Shown here: positions 39,224 through 49,650 of the stretch, piece after piece
Numbering within the stretch: position 1 is the first letter of the stretch
Layout of the letters: every line of letters begins with the position of its first letter
NCBI GenBank assembly: GCA_004794785.1
Contig: SJOL01004118.1
Coordinates: 338,113 to 402,112 of the forward strand
Origin: Opisthorchis felineus
Lineage: Eukaryota > Platyhelminthes > Trematoda > Opisthorchiida > Opisthorchiidae
DNA length: 64,000 nt
Direction of reading: 5' to 3'
Position numbers and translations under genes: made by a program
The notes under the pieces: generated by a model
The model's input: only the letters and a program-made list of their open reading frames with translations
The model's database searches: none
What the model was told of the DNA's origin: nothing

Positions 39224-39345
39224 ATTGGTTGCTGATCAGGTGGCTGTTGATCCGCTCGGTAAGCCTGTCAATTGACTTGCAAACGCTTGGTCAATAACGT
39301 GGGACCTGCGGCCGATCGTCAAGCTCGGCCTGATCAACAACCAAT
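39224..39345. repeat. Family H2 head-to-head pair
   Basis: The outer 17-base arms (39224-39240 and 39329-39345) are inverted repeats with one mismatch: attggttgctgatcagg against cctgatcaacaaccaat. Inside, the left half is a reverse H2 block (minus strand aagcgtttgcaagtcaattg, then ccgagcggatcaac) and the right half a forward one (gtcaagctcggcctgatcaa). Comparison with 17645-17695 shows both derive from family H2. CTGATGATGTC is not retained in either half. Confidence 0.5.
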
Positions 39346-39624
39346 TCCGGTTAATCAAACTAAACAAAATGAAGGCTGTTAATGCGGTAAAGGTCGTTCC
39401 CATAGACATCATAGTAATCGGCCTAACTTGCGAGAGCTCTGGCATCAGTAAGAAGACACTGAAACGTTGGAAGCCACCATACAGATTGGAAGAATATATT
39501 TTTAAAAAGCTGCTTCGCACGCTAGAATACCGGTCGACCTTGGATTATGGGGTCGTCTACTACAGCATGGATATCAGGGTGTTTATCCGAGTAGCGTTCA
39601 AGAAGTTTGGCCTATCCACTTCTG

Positions 39625-39785
39625 TAGAATTCACGGTCACATCACTCTCGTTTGAGCACTCGTCCTCCTGTACTGGCGCAGTCATTCTGGTGAGCCCACA
39701 TCAAAGGGGGGAAGCACTGGACTCGAGTTGAAATTCATCTGAATTTTCACGTCGGAACAGGTGAACATGTCCACGCTTGAGTTAT
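39625..39785 (-). repeat. Family T fragment (minus strand)
   Basis: The minus strand reads ggacatgttcacctgttccg, tcaactcgagtccagtgctt, ccccctttgatgtgggctca, ccagaatgactgcgccagta and gagagtgatgtgacc. It matches 31540-31800 without the tRNA-like head. Around the core, agatgaatttcaactcgagt replaces the hammerhead sequence, so the ribozyme is deleted here. Confidence 0.6.
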
Positions 39786-39949
39786 GTTATTAGTTGACTC
39801 GACACCTCGTACGACGACCCAGTGACTGTCCTGGTTTTGTCGATCGATTTGCCTGCCTGTCAGGACTTCCCAGTCAGGTAGCGTCACAGACACTTGAAAC
39901 CTGCTGGACAATCTTTGGATTAGTTGTACGTGGTTGAGGGATTTTTAGA

Positions 39950-40005
39950 ATTCACACTCACATCTCTTTCGTCTGAGCAGTCGTCATAGTTAATCAGTTC
40001 GACAG
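39950..40005 (-). repeat. Family T end fragment
   Basis: The plus strand reads attcacactcacatctcttt then cgtctgagcagtcg, similar to the tail end of family T in reverse (acatcactctcgtttgagca at about 39640, acatcactctcgtttgaaca at 31494). Only the terminal 40 or so bases are recognisable. Confidence 0.35.
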
Positions 40006-40009
40006 TATG

Positions 40010-42370
40010 GTTCAAATAACGTAGGTGTCACTCTCATTGAGTAGAACAGTGTTTGCGCGTAGAAGAATTAATTAACACATCGAGGTACATGCGAACAGCG
40101 CGTGCTGCCCAGCATGCAACTTGTTTTAACCACGAATTTTATCTCGGTATTTAGGTATTGTGTAGAAGCCCCACCAAAGTCAACACCGAGTAGTGCTACC
40201 AGACTTAGTAACAGAGATGTGAAGGAGTCGGCTAAGCGAACTCCTTATGTGAACGGTTTGTGCTGATATTTACCGACAGTCCCACACTACCAGGTGGTCT
40301 TGTCCAATAGGCACTATTGATCGCAGTGTTGTTTTGCTCACAAGATGCACACAGTGTCAACCTTTGTCCGTTGTATATACACGCGGCTCCAGTCCGAATG
40401 AATCAAGGTTTCCTCTCTCCAGTTACGCGTCTAGTAGCACACCGTCAGGCAAGCAGTCCAACATCACATGAGCATATGCAACAACAGGCAAAGTTGTTGC
40501 GTTTTAGGGAACAAACACTTGGAACAACATGTAATTTTTGGCCTCATTTCAAAATACGGAGGAAGAATAATTAGCACTCTAAGGATTAATTAATTCTTCC
40601 TCACTTAACTTCAGTGGGCGATAGAAACCGTCATGTCCCTCCATGCAGTCGAAACCAGCCTCTGAGCGACGGTTTTGCGTCCCCTAAAATTGTTCAGTTG
40701 AGAATCAGTAAAGTGCATACTTAGTAGTGTTAGTGTTTGGCTACAAACGCTCATTATTCGTCTTTGACGAATCATTAACAAAGTTGAGTCACTTGCATAA
40801 CACAAAGGACAGATGTCAAAGAAAATAAGTTCGTTCTTTTATTCAAATCTGCTCAGTGGCGACTCTCTGGTTTTACGTCTGATACACTTGATGCTTTCCC
40901 ATACTAGTGGAGCAGATGCACCATCCATCTAATCTGCAAAACGTACGCTTGCTCACGTGACCTTCGGCTTGTGGCCTGAGTGTTGTGGGACTTGGCATTT
41001 ACCCGATACGACGTAGTATCTACTCAGGTGACTTTAGGGTGGCAGTGCAAAATGATCTCAGAGCATGGTATGTCACACCGTGCGTATAATTCTGAAGAAT
41101 GCCGGCATTTTCCAAGGCAGACAAGGGTTAAACCTGTCGGAACGTGAAAAGCTGCTGATTCAAAATAGGGGCTTCAAATTCCCTGTCTGATGACGTGAAA
41201 GTGCTATGCAGTTGAATTAATCTTTAAGAAGCCAGTAGGGTGATCGTTTAAGGGCAAAACTGAATCCGGTGTGGATCAATTTAGGTTTCGGGATAGGAGT
41301 ACTCTCATCCCGTTTGTAACTTTTCTTGAAACGTTGCTGCCCAGTTTTCTTCCTTCTCACTGAGCTTTCTCCAACTTGTTGATCCATTTACTGTGTCCCG
41401 AAAATCAGCTATGACGACCCCTAGATAACCAGGTTCGCTATTTAAATGGGACTTTTTTGGTCTGGTAGGACGCGACCGATTCCGTAGCATTACAGTGGAC
41501 GTACTTTGAATGTACGACCACAAGATAATCCCCTTCCGGTCACTGTATGGTATTCTGACGTCAGGCTGGTGAGTTGGGACGTTGATTGCCTGCATACAGA
41601 GCTTACGAAGGGCATCAACGTATAGAAGAGAAGCCGCCAGTAACCACATGATATAGACATTTGGTTCGTGCCGTTGGCATGGCGGAAGCACTTTTTCCCG
41701 TGCGTATCAAACCAAATGAAATTCGAGTCAGCTTGCAATCGTTGCCAAAATTCTCCAGTTTGGGGAGTATCATAGTTGATGAGACAGAATCAACATCTCA
41801 CCAAAATGTAAAAAAACATTAGGGAATGATACGTCCATTTCATTCAGATGGACTGATTAGAAGCACAAGTTGATCGGGTGAACGCTGGTCATAGAGCGTA
41901 CAAAAGGGTATTCCCGAAAGGTTTAATGACTGACCTGCGGCAGCGTATCAGCAAATCAAATTTCCGATCAGCTTCCTTCTCTAATGTATTGTGCGGTTGA
42001 TGTTCGACCACCGCCTGCATTTGTCGCGAAAATACACGTGCTCAGTGAGTTCACCTAAATAAAGAGTGAAAACAACCCGCTGCCAAGGTCATATCACAAA
42101 CTCACTAGTTGGGGCGTCAAAATGTTACGACAACCAGGGGTAAGCGACCGGTATGTAGCCTAATGTAGCGCGATCGGCACACACAGGTCAATTGTCAACG
42201 GTCTACCAGTCAGACAATGCAGGTGCCAGTTGACTCTGTCTCAGGTTCGGCGCAGTCGAATACATAGTAGTGAAAAAATGGGATGGCTGCGTTGTAAGGG
42301 ACCCGTTTTTTGTCGTACAATTAAGCTTAGACTTATTACCGTGCTTGTCAACTAAATTGCAAGCCACGAA
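40010..42370. other. No assignable gene
   Basis: The longest ORF is 41305-41691 (minus, 128 codons), unassigned. A near-palindromic ggaagaataattag ... attaattcttcc lies at about 40559-40600. I saw nothing else. 42720-44115 and 44325-45820 are also without assignable content except the hairpin at 44671-44704. Confidence 0.4.
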
Positions 42371-42374
42371 ATTA

Positions 42375-42715
42375 ACTCATTTGCAGGCTCAATTGGTTCT
42401 AACGAGAGGCTCGAATGGATCCAGCTAAACCTCTCGTTTATACTGCACTTCTTTAACTGAATGTGTTACACCAAACTACCTAATATTTCAGTTGGTACGA
42501 TATTCGAGATATCACGGAAAATTTCCTACACGCAACACGCTACTTATAAGGTTGATGAAAGCTCTTCGATGATGAGCTCTTCTTGGAGCTCATCACGTAG
42601 GCGCAGTCCCAGAGTTTCCGTCAAACTTGTGTTCTGATTGACGGAAACTCCGTAAGTGTCCCTAACCGATTAGCTCTAATAAGGACGAAACCGGTTGTGA
42701 GCATTTAGCACACCA
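42375..42715. repeat. Family H1 composite: A forward, B reverse, B forward
   Basis: Forward module A (about 42375-42500, with cctctcgtttatactgcac and taactgaatgtgttacacc) runs directly into a reverse module B (about 42530-42624: ctacttataaggttgatgaa, then gtaggcgcag and gagtttccgtcaa). A forward module B follows (42638-42715: ttgacggaaactc, then ggacgaaaccggttgtgagc). The two B modules are head-to-head around a 13-base spacer. The forward core has CCGATTA instead of CTGATGA but keeps GGACGAAAC; the reverse core has lost GAAAC. Confidence 0.6.
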
Positions 42716-44119
42716 GATACGCAGTTTTAGCGAACTAGGTTCGCATTCTATTAGAAGCTGTTTACCTCACCATTCTTGTTTAGCGCGAGAAGACATTTAG
42801 AGATGTCATTGCTTCTTATCGAAACAAAGTAGTACAAACCGTACTATTCACAAACAACATAGCCTAGTAGGTTGTAAAGGTGAGAACTGGGTCTCCTTGG
42901 TTTACAAACCATAAAAAAATCAGTTATTCTTCTAATTTATGATCTTGCAATTACTTCGATCGACACGGATTCTCAGGATTCAAATTCAACGTTCCCGCAC
43001 GAGTTTACGGCGTTACTGTTAAGTGTTGCACTGGTGGGCAGTTTTCCTTACACCCCTTCGAAATTCTCCGTCCCTTCCTGAAGAACTACATCCGTCGAAA
43101 TACGTGGCCTGTGTTATCTGCACTCTCAGAGTTTCGATGCTCCGCTACGATTTCCTGAAAATATCTCTTCGTTATTTTCGGCATCTCATCTTTAATTTTA
43201 TTGAACTAAAACGCAGCTTCACTGTCATTATAACCCCACCAACTATTAAACATCACCATCCGTATTCAGTTATCCATGACCAGATGTAACCTCCCCATTT
43301 TGATTGTTAAAGGCTGTCGCAAAAGCTTCTTGAGTTTTCACGGTCGCCTGTTCAAGCTGTGGCTGAGATAGCGGCACAGAACGATGAATGTGAGGCTGTG
43401 CAACGTGCATGGTAGACTCTGATCGGGGTTAGGTTATTCTATCAAGAGGGCGGTCGATTGCAATCATCTTCATCAGAATTAACACCTTGTCAATAAAACG
43501 TGTGGCCCAGAATCTTGGTTCTCTGCGTCCTGGTTGTCTTCATTTTGATCGCATTCAGTCATCTATAATGATAAACAAAAAGACGACTGCTGTTGTCAGA
43601 TTCGATAACCTATGAAATCACGAGCTCATTAGGGTAGTTCCCCGTTGACAGAAGCCTGCAACAAACGTAAACTGTTCATGCTGTTCTATGGGGACACTGA
43701 GAGTTTTCGTGCTAGCACAATACGAATTAAGGTACGCTGAAACTGGACGAACCATCATGTGATTGTCAAGAGTTCAATTCAACTCTGCGAACAGAAATAA
43801 CTAACTGCAACCTGCAGAGTGTGACGAATCCGTTTGAGTTTGAAACGAATCGTAGCGTCGTCCGGTCAGTTTAAAGCTTGGGGCTTCTGCTGCGCCTGAG
43901 TGGTGTGCTTGGTTTCTATAGAAGTTTGTCATATGCTCGAAAACAATCGAGGCTACAAACTCACTGAATGAATTACCATAAAATTTGCAATTCTTCAAAG
44001 TACGTATTTGGTCGTTTTCGATAACATGGTTGTTCTTGTTTTACGGGTATGTTTAACTTTATAAAGCGGTCAGGCGTACAGCTACAACGCTGCTCCCTAA
44101 TCTACTGAGAACTAGTAGT

Positions 44120-44320
44120 TCGTCAGATACACTCATTTGCAACCAATCTGGTTTTCACCGGAGACCCAACTGAATCCTAGCTGAATCTCGCCTTGATGAC
44201 ATTCTTCAGATAAACTTGCTGCACAAAGGCTGCTGTTTCGGTTCGATATTCGACATATCGCAGTATATTTTCTTGCAAGAAGCTACTTATGAGGTTGCTG
44301 TCAAGGAGTTTTCGCCAAAC
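44120..44320. repeat. Family H1 composite: A forward, B 3' end reverse
   Basis: Forward module A (cagatacactcatttgcaac, then gctgaatctcgccttgatga and gttcgatattcgacatatcg) is joined at about 44265-44282 to the reverse 3' end of module B (gctacttatgaggttgctg). The same A to reverse-B junction occurs at about 42505-42545, which suggests that it is an inherited structure of the family. Confidence 0.55.
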
Positions 44321-44670
44321 CCAGGGGTAGTCCCCTTCAAATAATTTTACTATGACAAAAAAAGCAGCGGCTTCCCAAGAACACTCCTGGTAACTTGAGC
44401 ACAGCATCCTACTCTCCAGCACGAAGTTACTCCGCAAATATCGTACGATTTTAACCATAAGTTTTTGTGGGAGGTGTTGTGGCACATTGACTTGCTAAGC
44501 TTTGTTTACGGTAGACTCAAGGTTCACTTTTATGGTTTTATCTTCGTTTGTGGAAACAAGCTGCAAATCCTTCTAACTGTTGCCAAGTATCGGGAAGATG
44601 CGCCCTCCAGAGTTGGAGATGTCTGAAGCTGTATTCTGAGTTACGCTTTTACTAGGAGAGGACAAGAGAT

Positions 44671-44704
44671 ATATACACACATACGTATTTGTATGTGCAT
44701 ATAT
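44671..44704. repeat. AT-rich imperfect hairpin
   Basis: atatacacacatac (44671-44684) and gtatgtgcatatat (44691-44704) pair with two mismatches around gtattt. It is purine-pyrimidine alternating and low complexity, and is probably a decayed microsatellite. Confidence 0.4.
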
Positions 44705-45824
44705 AGCATTTTAATAGCCTTCTTCGTGAATGAGACTTTCTCGTGCTCACTTTTGAAACCAAAGTGAAGTCGTCCAGGAATGTTTGTGCTTAGTTCATCC
44801 CATGAGACGCGGCACCTGTTCGAGGGGCCAACCAAGCACAATGTGAACATAAGTTGATCAAATGGCCGAACCTGCCGAAGGTACTATTTGGCGTTCGCTG
44901 ACCCGGTAGGTGAACATGATCCGTGAGTTTTTTAATGGGTCTGTCCTTTAGCTTGCATGATCGTATGGTCAAAACACCAAGGACATACTTCCTCATCTGT
45001 GAGAAAAATAAAAAGGCATCTTTTGCACTCACAAAGGCCAACTGCTAGTAATGTTACGCTCACCTGTCTTTCAACGACATCATACATTGTCGATCGTCTA
45101 TTAAAACTTCCTACCGCCTTTCCAAGCACCTAGCATAGAACATTCTAAGATAGCTTTCTTTGTTGATGGGATTCACGTATTCCATGAAGGTGCTCTTAGA
45201 TGCCTACATGAACTTACTCATGTGTCCTCCGGTCTTTCAATTTCCCGATTTGACTTCATCATTGCACCCTAAGTGTATGCTCCTTCCTTTTTGCATGTCA
45301 GCTGTTTGGTTGTAAACCATTAATCTGAACCATGCCTTGTCACGGCTACTCTAAAAACCATTCGAAAGTTTGTGAACGGTCATTTTGGACCACTACATCT
45401 AGATCCCTGTTCCTTAAACTGGTTCCATTTTCCCCAACCTGTTGACATCCGGATTCTCTACTGTCAAACAAGAGAATGTAAGTCATCAGGCAGACGTAGT
45501 TCGTTTTTGCTCATACGAAATCACCTAAAAAAACTATTGATGTGGGAGGGGTTATGCAAAAGAAAATAGTGGACGGAATAGATGCCATCACTGATATTGG
45601 ACATATGGACGCAGTCCGTACTGCTGTCACCAGTCACAGCGTGCTAGCATCGTTGCATCTGAATCAATCAACATCAATGGACATTCACCTCAGTGGGGCG
45701 TCATCCCAATCAAATGACAGCGGATTCATAAATATGGAGATAAGTGCAAGCTGGTAGTGAGTGTAGTTGAGCAAATCCAGAATAGAGCGACAGAGTAGAG
45801 ATTTCATATTCTAAGCGGAACCAG

Positions 45825-46195
45825 TCCAGGCTGAAAAGCCGAGAAGCACTGAACAGATATTTCGCCCTTTTTGGGATTCACTTACAGAGCGCATCTCACG
45901 AAATTCCAGAGAGTTTAGAACCCTTGACCTCTCGGCTAGTAGTCTGAACTCTTCACCGTTCGGCCAAGAGCGGCTGAACAGCAGAGTGATTAAGTCTCAC
46001 TTAACAAGTTCTAGCGCGGGTGCGAGTTAATAGCACTGCTAATCAGCTGTTCATGGCATAACGGTTAAGTGCTCAGACTACTAGCTGAGAGGTCCCGGGT
46101 TCAAAAATCCCTAGAGTTTCTTGAGGTGCCTACTGCTGATGGTTCTCAATAAACATGAATCAGCTGTACAGTGGTTCTCGGCTTTCAGCATAGAT
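45825..46195. repeat. Family S: inverted pair of tRNA-like repeats
   Basis: The left half (about 45827-45985) is reverse. Its complement has cttggccgaacggtgaagag (A-box-like), gactactagccgagaggtca, gggttctaaactc (B-box-like) and gtgcttctcggcttttcagc. The right half (about 46040-46180) is forward, with catggcataacggttaagtg, gactactagctgagaggtcc, gggttcaaaaatcc and gtggttctcggctttcagca. The heads face each other across about 60 bases. The A-box wording resembles Ser/Leu-type tRNAs, and both halves share a non-tRNA tail, so these are SINE-like units and not tRNA genes. Confidence 0.65.
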
Positions 46196-46199
46196 AACT

Positions 46200-49100
46200 T
46201 TCACTTGCAGGGTGAAATACCAATCTAAAGCTTCAAATCATCTCGCGGCTACCAACCTTTGTTTGTGTTGGGAGCTGCTTAGTCTTCAGCTATCTCCGTC
46301 GACACTTTGGTTTCTTATTCGAATGCCCGAAGCGGTAGTGGACCTGGATAAGACCTACACCTATCAGTATAATTGCGCACTTTTATTGACCGACGATTCA
46401 ATTTACTGGTACTGACACGGTGATTCAATTAAGTAATGAACTGTAAGGTCCTGAAACACTGGACTTGGAAGCAGAAGCTGTTGAGAAAACGGAAAAGTCG
46501 ATGTTTTCCAAGGTCAAAGCACTGCTGTGTTGACAGGTCTACGAAGAGGATAACGGAGCATTGTCTGGAATGGTAAACATCAAATTACCGGAAACGCCTT
46601 ACCAAGGGATGCTTTAAAATTTTACAGGCAAGCTTACAGCTTGTCGAATGAGAATATACATCGACAGGTCCAAGACCCTAAATTAACACGATAACTCCAG
46701 CCGTTCTTCAGTATTGGAGAAATTCTATGTTCATAAGCAAACTGAGAAAGCCAGAAAGCACAACACGCGCAGCTAAGACTCTAACCCTTCCGGGGTCCCA
46801 TGTATGGACAATGCTGGTTAGCTCTGGCTAATAAGGGGCAATAGAAAATGCCCCGAAATGCTTTTATTTCGTGGAATGTCGGGTGTTGAGTAACTGATCA
46901 AAAGTGTCCTGTTCCAGGGAAGAATACGACCAATAAACGTATAACGCCTCAAAGAATGATGCACAGCTTTAGCGAAATTATTGCCCTATCCAAAATATTT
47001 CACAACAGCAGTAGATAGTTTACTTTCCTGCTCGCCAAATCAAGCTCCAGTGTCTTTAATGAAATCTCTATCCGTGCGTTGGATCGTCCACAGTGTAGCT
47101 GTATACAAGAAATGACTCCGAGTACTCACTTCTGTGTGAGAACGGTGGAGTTCCGTTACGTATGGATGCTGCAAAATGATTACCATTACCAAAACAACCT
47201 CTTACTCGGAAGTTAACATTTGTGAGTTTGTGAATACGGCAAAACAAGTGCGTTACCTTGAGAAATTCCTCAGCGACAGCCAGCTAACAGGCTGTGATGC
47301 CACCAACCCGATGGTCTTGAGGTCAGTCGAACCAATAAGCGCTTCAAAGAATTACACTAAATAGAAATAGAAGCAGTTATCTCTTGCACCAGTGAACAAG
47401 GAATGGCATTCCGATTGTTTTTCAGTCTATCATACCCGCGATACAAATGCGAGCGTGGTTGAGAGGTCATATAAATTACATCCATCCAATCACTTTCGGG
47501 TATCGTTGACGTTGGAACTTCTGTTGGTGAGTCATGGAGACAGAGTGAATGAACCAATCAGCTTCGTTAAACTACAACTGGGTATTTGTTTGGAGCTGTC
47601 AAACAACTGCTGTAAGATGGCTGATAAGTTGTTCTGAGGGATGCACCTCGGCCAGCGGCTGATGGCGTCCACCTTGCCACGCGCTTGTTGAAATTTTGAC
47701 TCATATATCCACAAGCCTGAAAACGTTCAGATACCATTCCACAGCCACCGTTGGATGATCTCCGATTAATCTTGTTCCAGCTGACCGTAAATGGGTTCCA
47801 GGATGAGTTCGATCGGACTGTGAGTGACTGCGACACTCGTTACCCAATAACAACCTTCCAAACAATTCGTGTTACATCCACCCTCACCCAAAGATTTCTG
47901 TAGGATGCCGCGGGATGATCTCAGCGATTGTCTCCTCTTAAACTATATGATGACGTGTCGTTTTTCACTTCATAATCTTTCACCACCACTCTCAAGAGAT
48001 AATGTTCTTCAGTCTCTTGCTAGAAAGAAATCAAACTGAGTGAGGCTGCCGAAAAGATTGGATGATGGTATTCCTTCAAAATTAGCCCTGTAAACTGAAA
48101 CCTGAGCACACAGTCTACTTTGGTTGTCGGACTCAGTAGCCCGTGGACTACACGTTACTGGCTGGTTTACATTCGACCCATGCCCTCGGGTAACTGGGGT
48201 CATAATAATTGGTAGGGGGTAGAGGATAGAGTAGAAAATGAGGGGATTTGTTGAATTTCCATCGAAATTGGAAAGGGGTAGGGGTAAAATAAGCGACGGC
48301 ATCTTTGAAGGTTTTCGGATATCAGTTGTGACTAGAATCACATCAAACACACGGTCTGTGACGACGGAGTTGATTCGAGTTTACATCAGATTACGGATCA
48401 GTCAGAAGACAGGTTGGCCAGTAAAACAATAGAAATGCTTACATAAGCCATTAATAATAGACCACATGAGTGACGCGTAGAACCTCGTACAACACTCACG
48501 ACCCCCCACCTACATCTCAATCATGAGATCACCTCTACTGGTTGCTAAGCCCTTGCAACCGGACTGTTCAACTCATACGAACGGCCGTCCCACACAGTAT
48601 TCTGATAAATACCAAGTTCCAGCTGCTCGGTGATTGCAGTTCAGCTCATCCTTCTGGTAAACAACACAACTTCTATAGGTTGTCTATCAAACAACTCACT
48701 GGTTCACTGGTCTAGAAGAAAGCAATTCATGCCTTTATGTCACAGTCGTTTGTTCTTTTCACACACAAAAATAGCACCATTGTGATTCCACACGCACGTG
48801 CCGAGATGCTGAAGTTCACAAGCACTAAATTTGACCTTCAGTATACAATGTGTTTTTGTAGTGTTGGGGCACACATTCTTTTTTGGATAAGTATAGGCAA
48901 ACGAGTTCACCAGACCCCAGCGATCTGTGAAAAATGAATTCTACAGTCAGCGATATTATACTGCCTCCCGAAAGTGTGTTTCACTCTGTAGGTTCTGGCA
49001 TAAACTATCAACATTTGGTACAATGCCCGTGGTTTCCCTTTTTGGCTGTGACTTCCACGAACTCGATGCACAGAATCTAACCGACAACACATGCTACCTA

Positions 49101-49345
49101 ATCGGAATTCGCAAAACATATGGAAAACTACTACCGGAATATGTAACAATAAGCAATGGTACGCCAAAGCTCTCATTTGGCGCCGAGGCGATGGTAACAT
49201 TTGAAAGTATCAAGCGAGAAACCAGTGCGTGGGATCTGTGATGTATGTTGTAAGACATAACCTGACCACCTGGTGGTACAATCTGGCTTAGTTAAGACAT
49301 CGTCCTGTAAATGCAATCAGTCTCTGTAGAAATGCCGAGGAGCAT
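46200..49345. other. No assignable gene apart from a weak ORF
   Basis: Only the low-confidence ORF at 48927-49241 and a weak tRNA-like piece near 48120-48175 (cggactcagtagcccgtgga, then catt-cgaccc). 49655-52020 holds nothing I can assign. Confidence 0.4.
48927..49241 (+). other. Unassigned ORF, possible exon (low confidence)
   Basis: An open frame of 104 codons ends in TGA at 49239-49241. A splice-acceptor-like ttcactctgtag precedes gttctgg near 48990, so a terminal exon of about 80 residues is conceivable. The peptide is balanced and hydrophilic (NLTDNTCYLIGIRKTYGKLL, then EAMVTFESIKRE) and not low complexity. The C-Y-L-I ... V-T-F-E-S spacing is faintly like a CUB domain edge, but I would not assign it. 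The length is within what chance gives here. Confidence 0.15.
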
Positions 49346-49349
49346 CGTA

Positions 49350-49650
49350 CAGCGGTTCCATCTTTATTGGGGTTCATCAGCAGTGGACAGCCGTAAAGAC
49401 AGACTCAGCTGCAGCACATTCAGTTGGAAAATCTCGTAAACGAGAGACAGTTGAGCGTCTCGTTGTTACCAGTTTAATTTGCAAACTAGTATATTCTGTC
49501 AACTGCATTCAACTGACTGATCAACTAACACATGGGTTTATAAAAACTCGGGAACTGTGCCTAACTGATGAGCCCCCAAAAGGACGCAGCCGGTCATGGG
49601 CTGTCAGAAGGCTCTCGACAACCTTACGGGTTGTGTCACTTATTTCATGG
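49350..49650. repeat. Family H1 composite: B reverse, A reverse, B forward
   Basis: A reverse, degenerate hammerhead segment lies at 49355-49380 (minus strand ctgatgaaccccaataaaga then ggaacc). Reverse module A remnants follow (cagcacattcagttgg, aaatctcgtaaacgagaga, to about 49450), then forward module B at about 49540-49640 (aaaactcgggaactgtgcct, ctgatgagccccc, catgggctgtc, caacctta). In the forward core CTGATGA (49565-49571) and CTGTC (49601-49605) are intact, but GAAAC has become GCAGC. Confidence 0.55.

Noticed and set aside
39369..39731. 120-codon plus-strand ORF
   Set aside because: It runs into the family T repeat on the opposite strand; its C-terminal third is simply repeat sequence.
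44671..44704. Possible microRNA-like hairpin
   Set aside because: It is low-complexity alternating purine-pyrimidine sequence, too short for a precursor.
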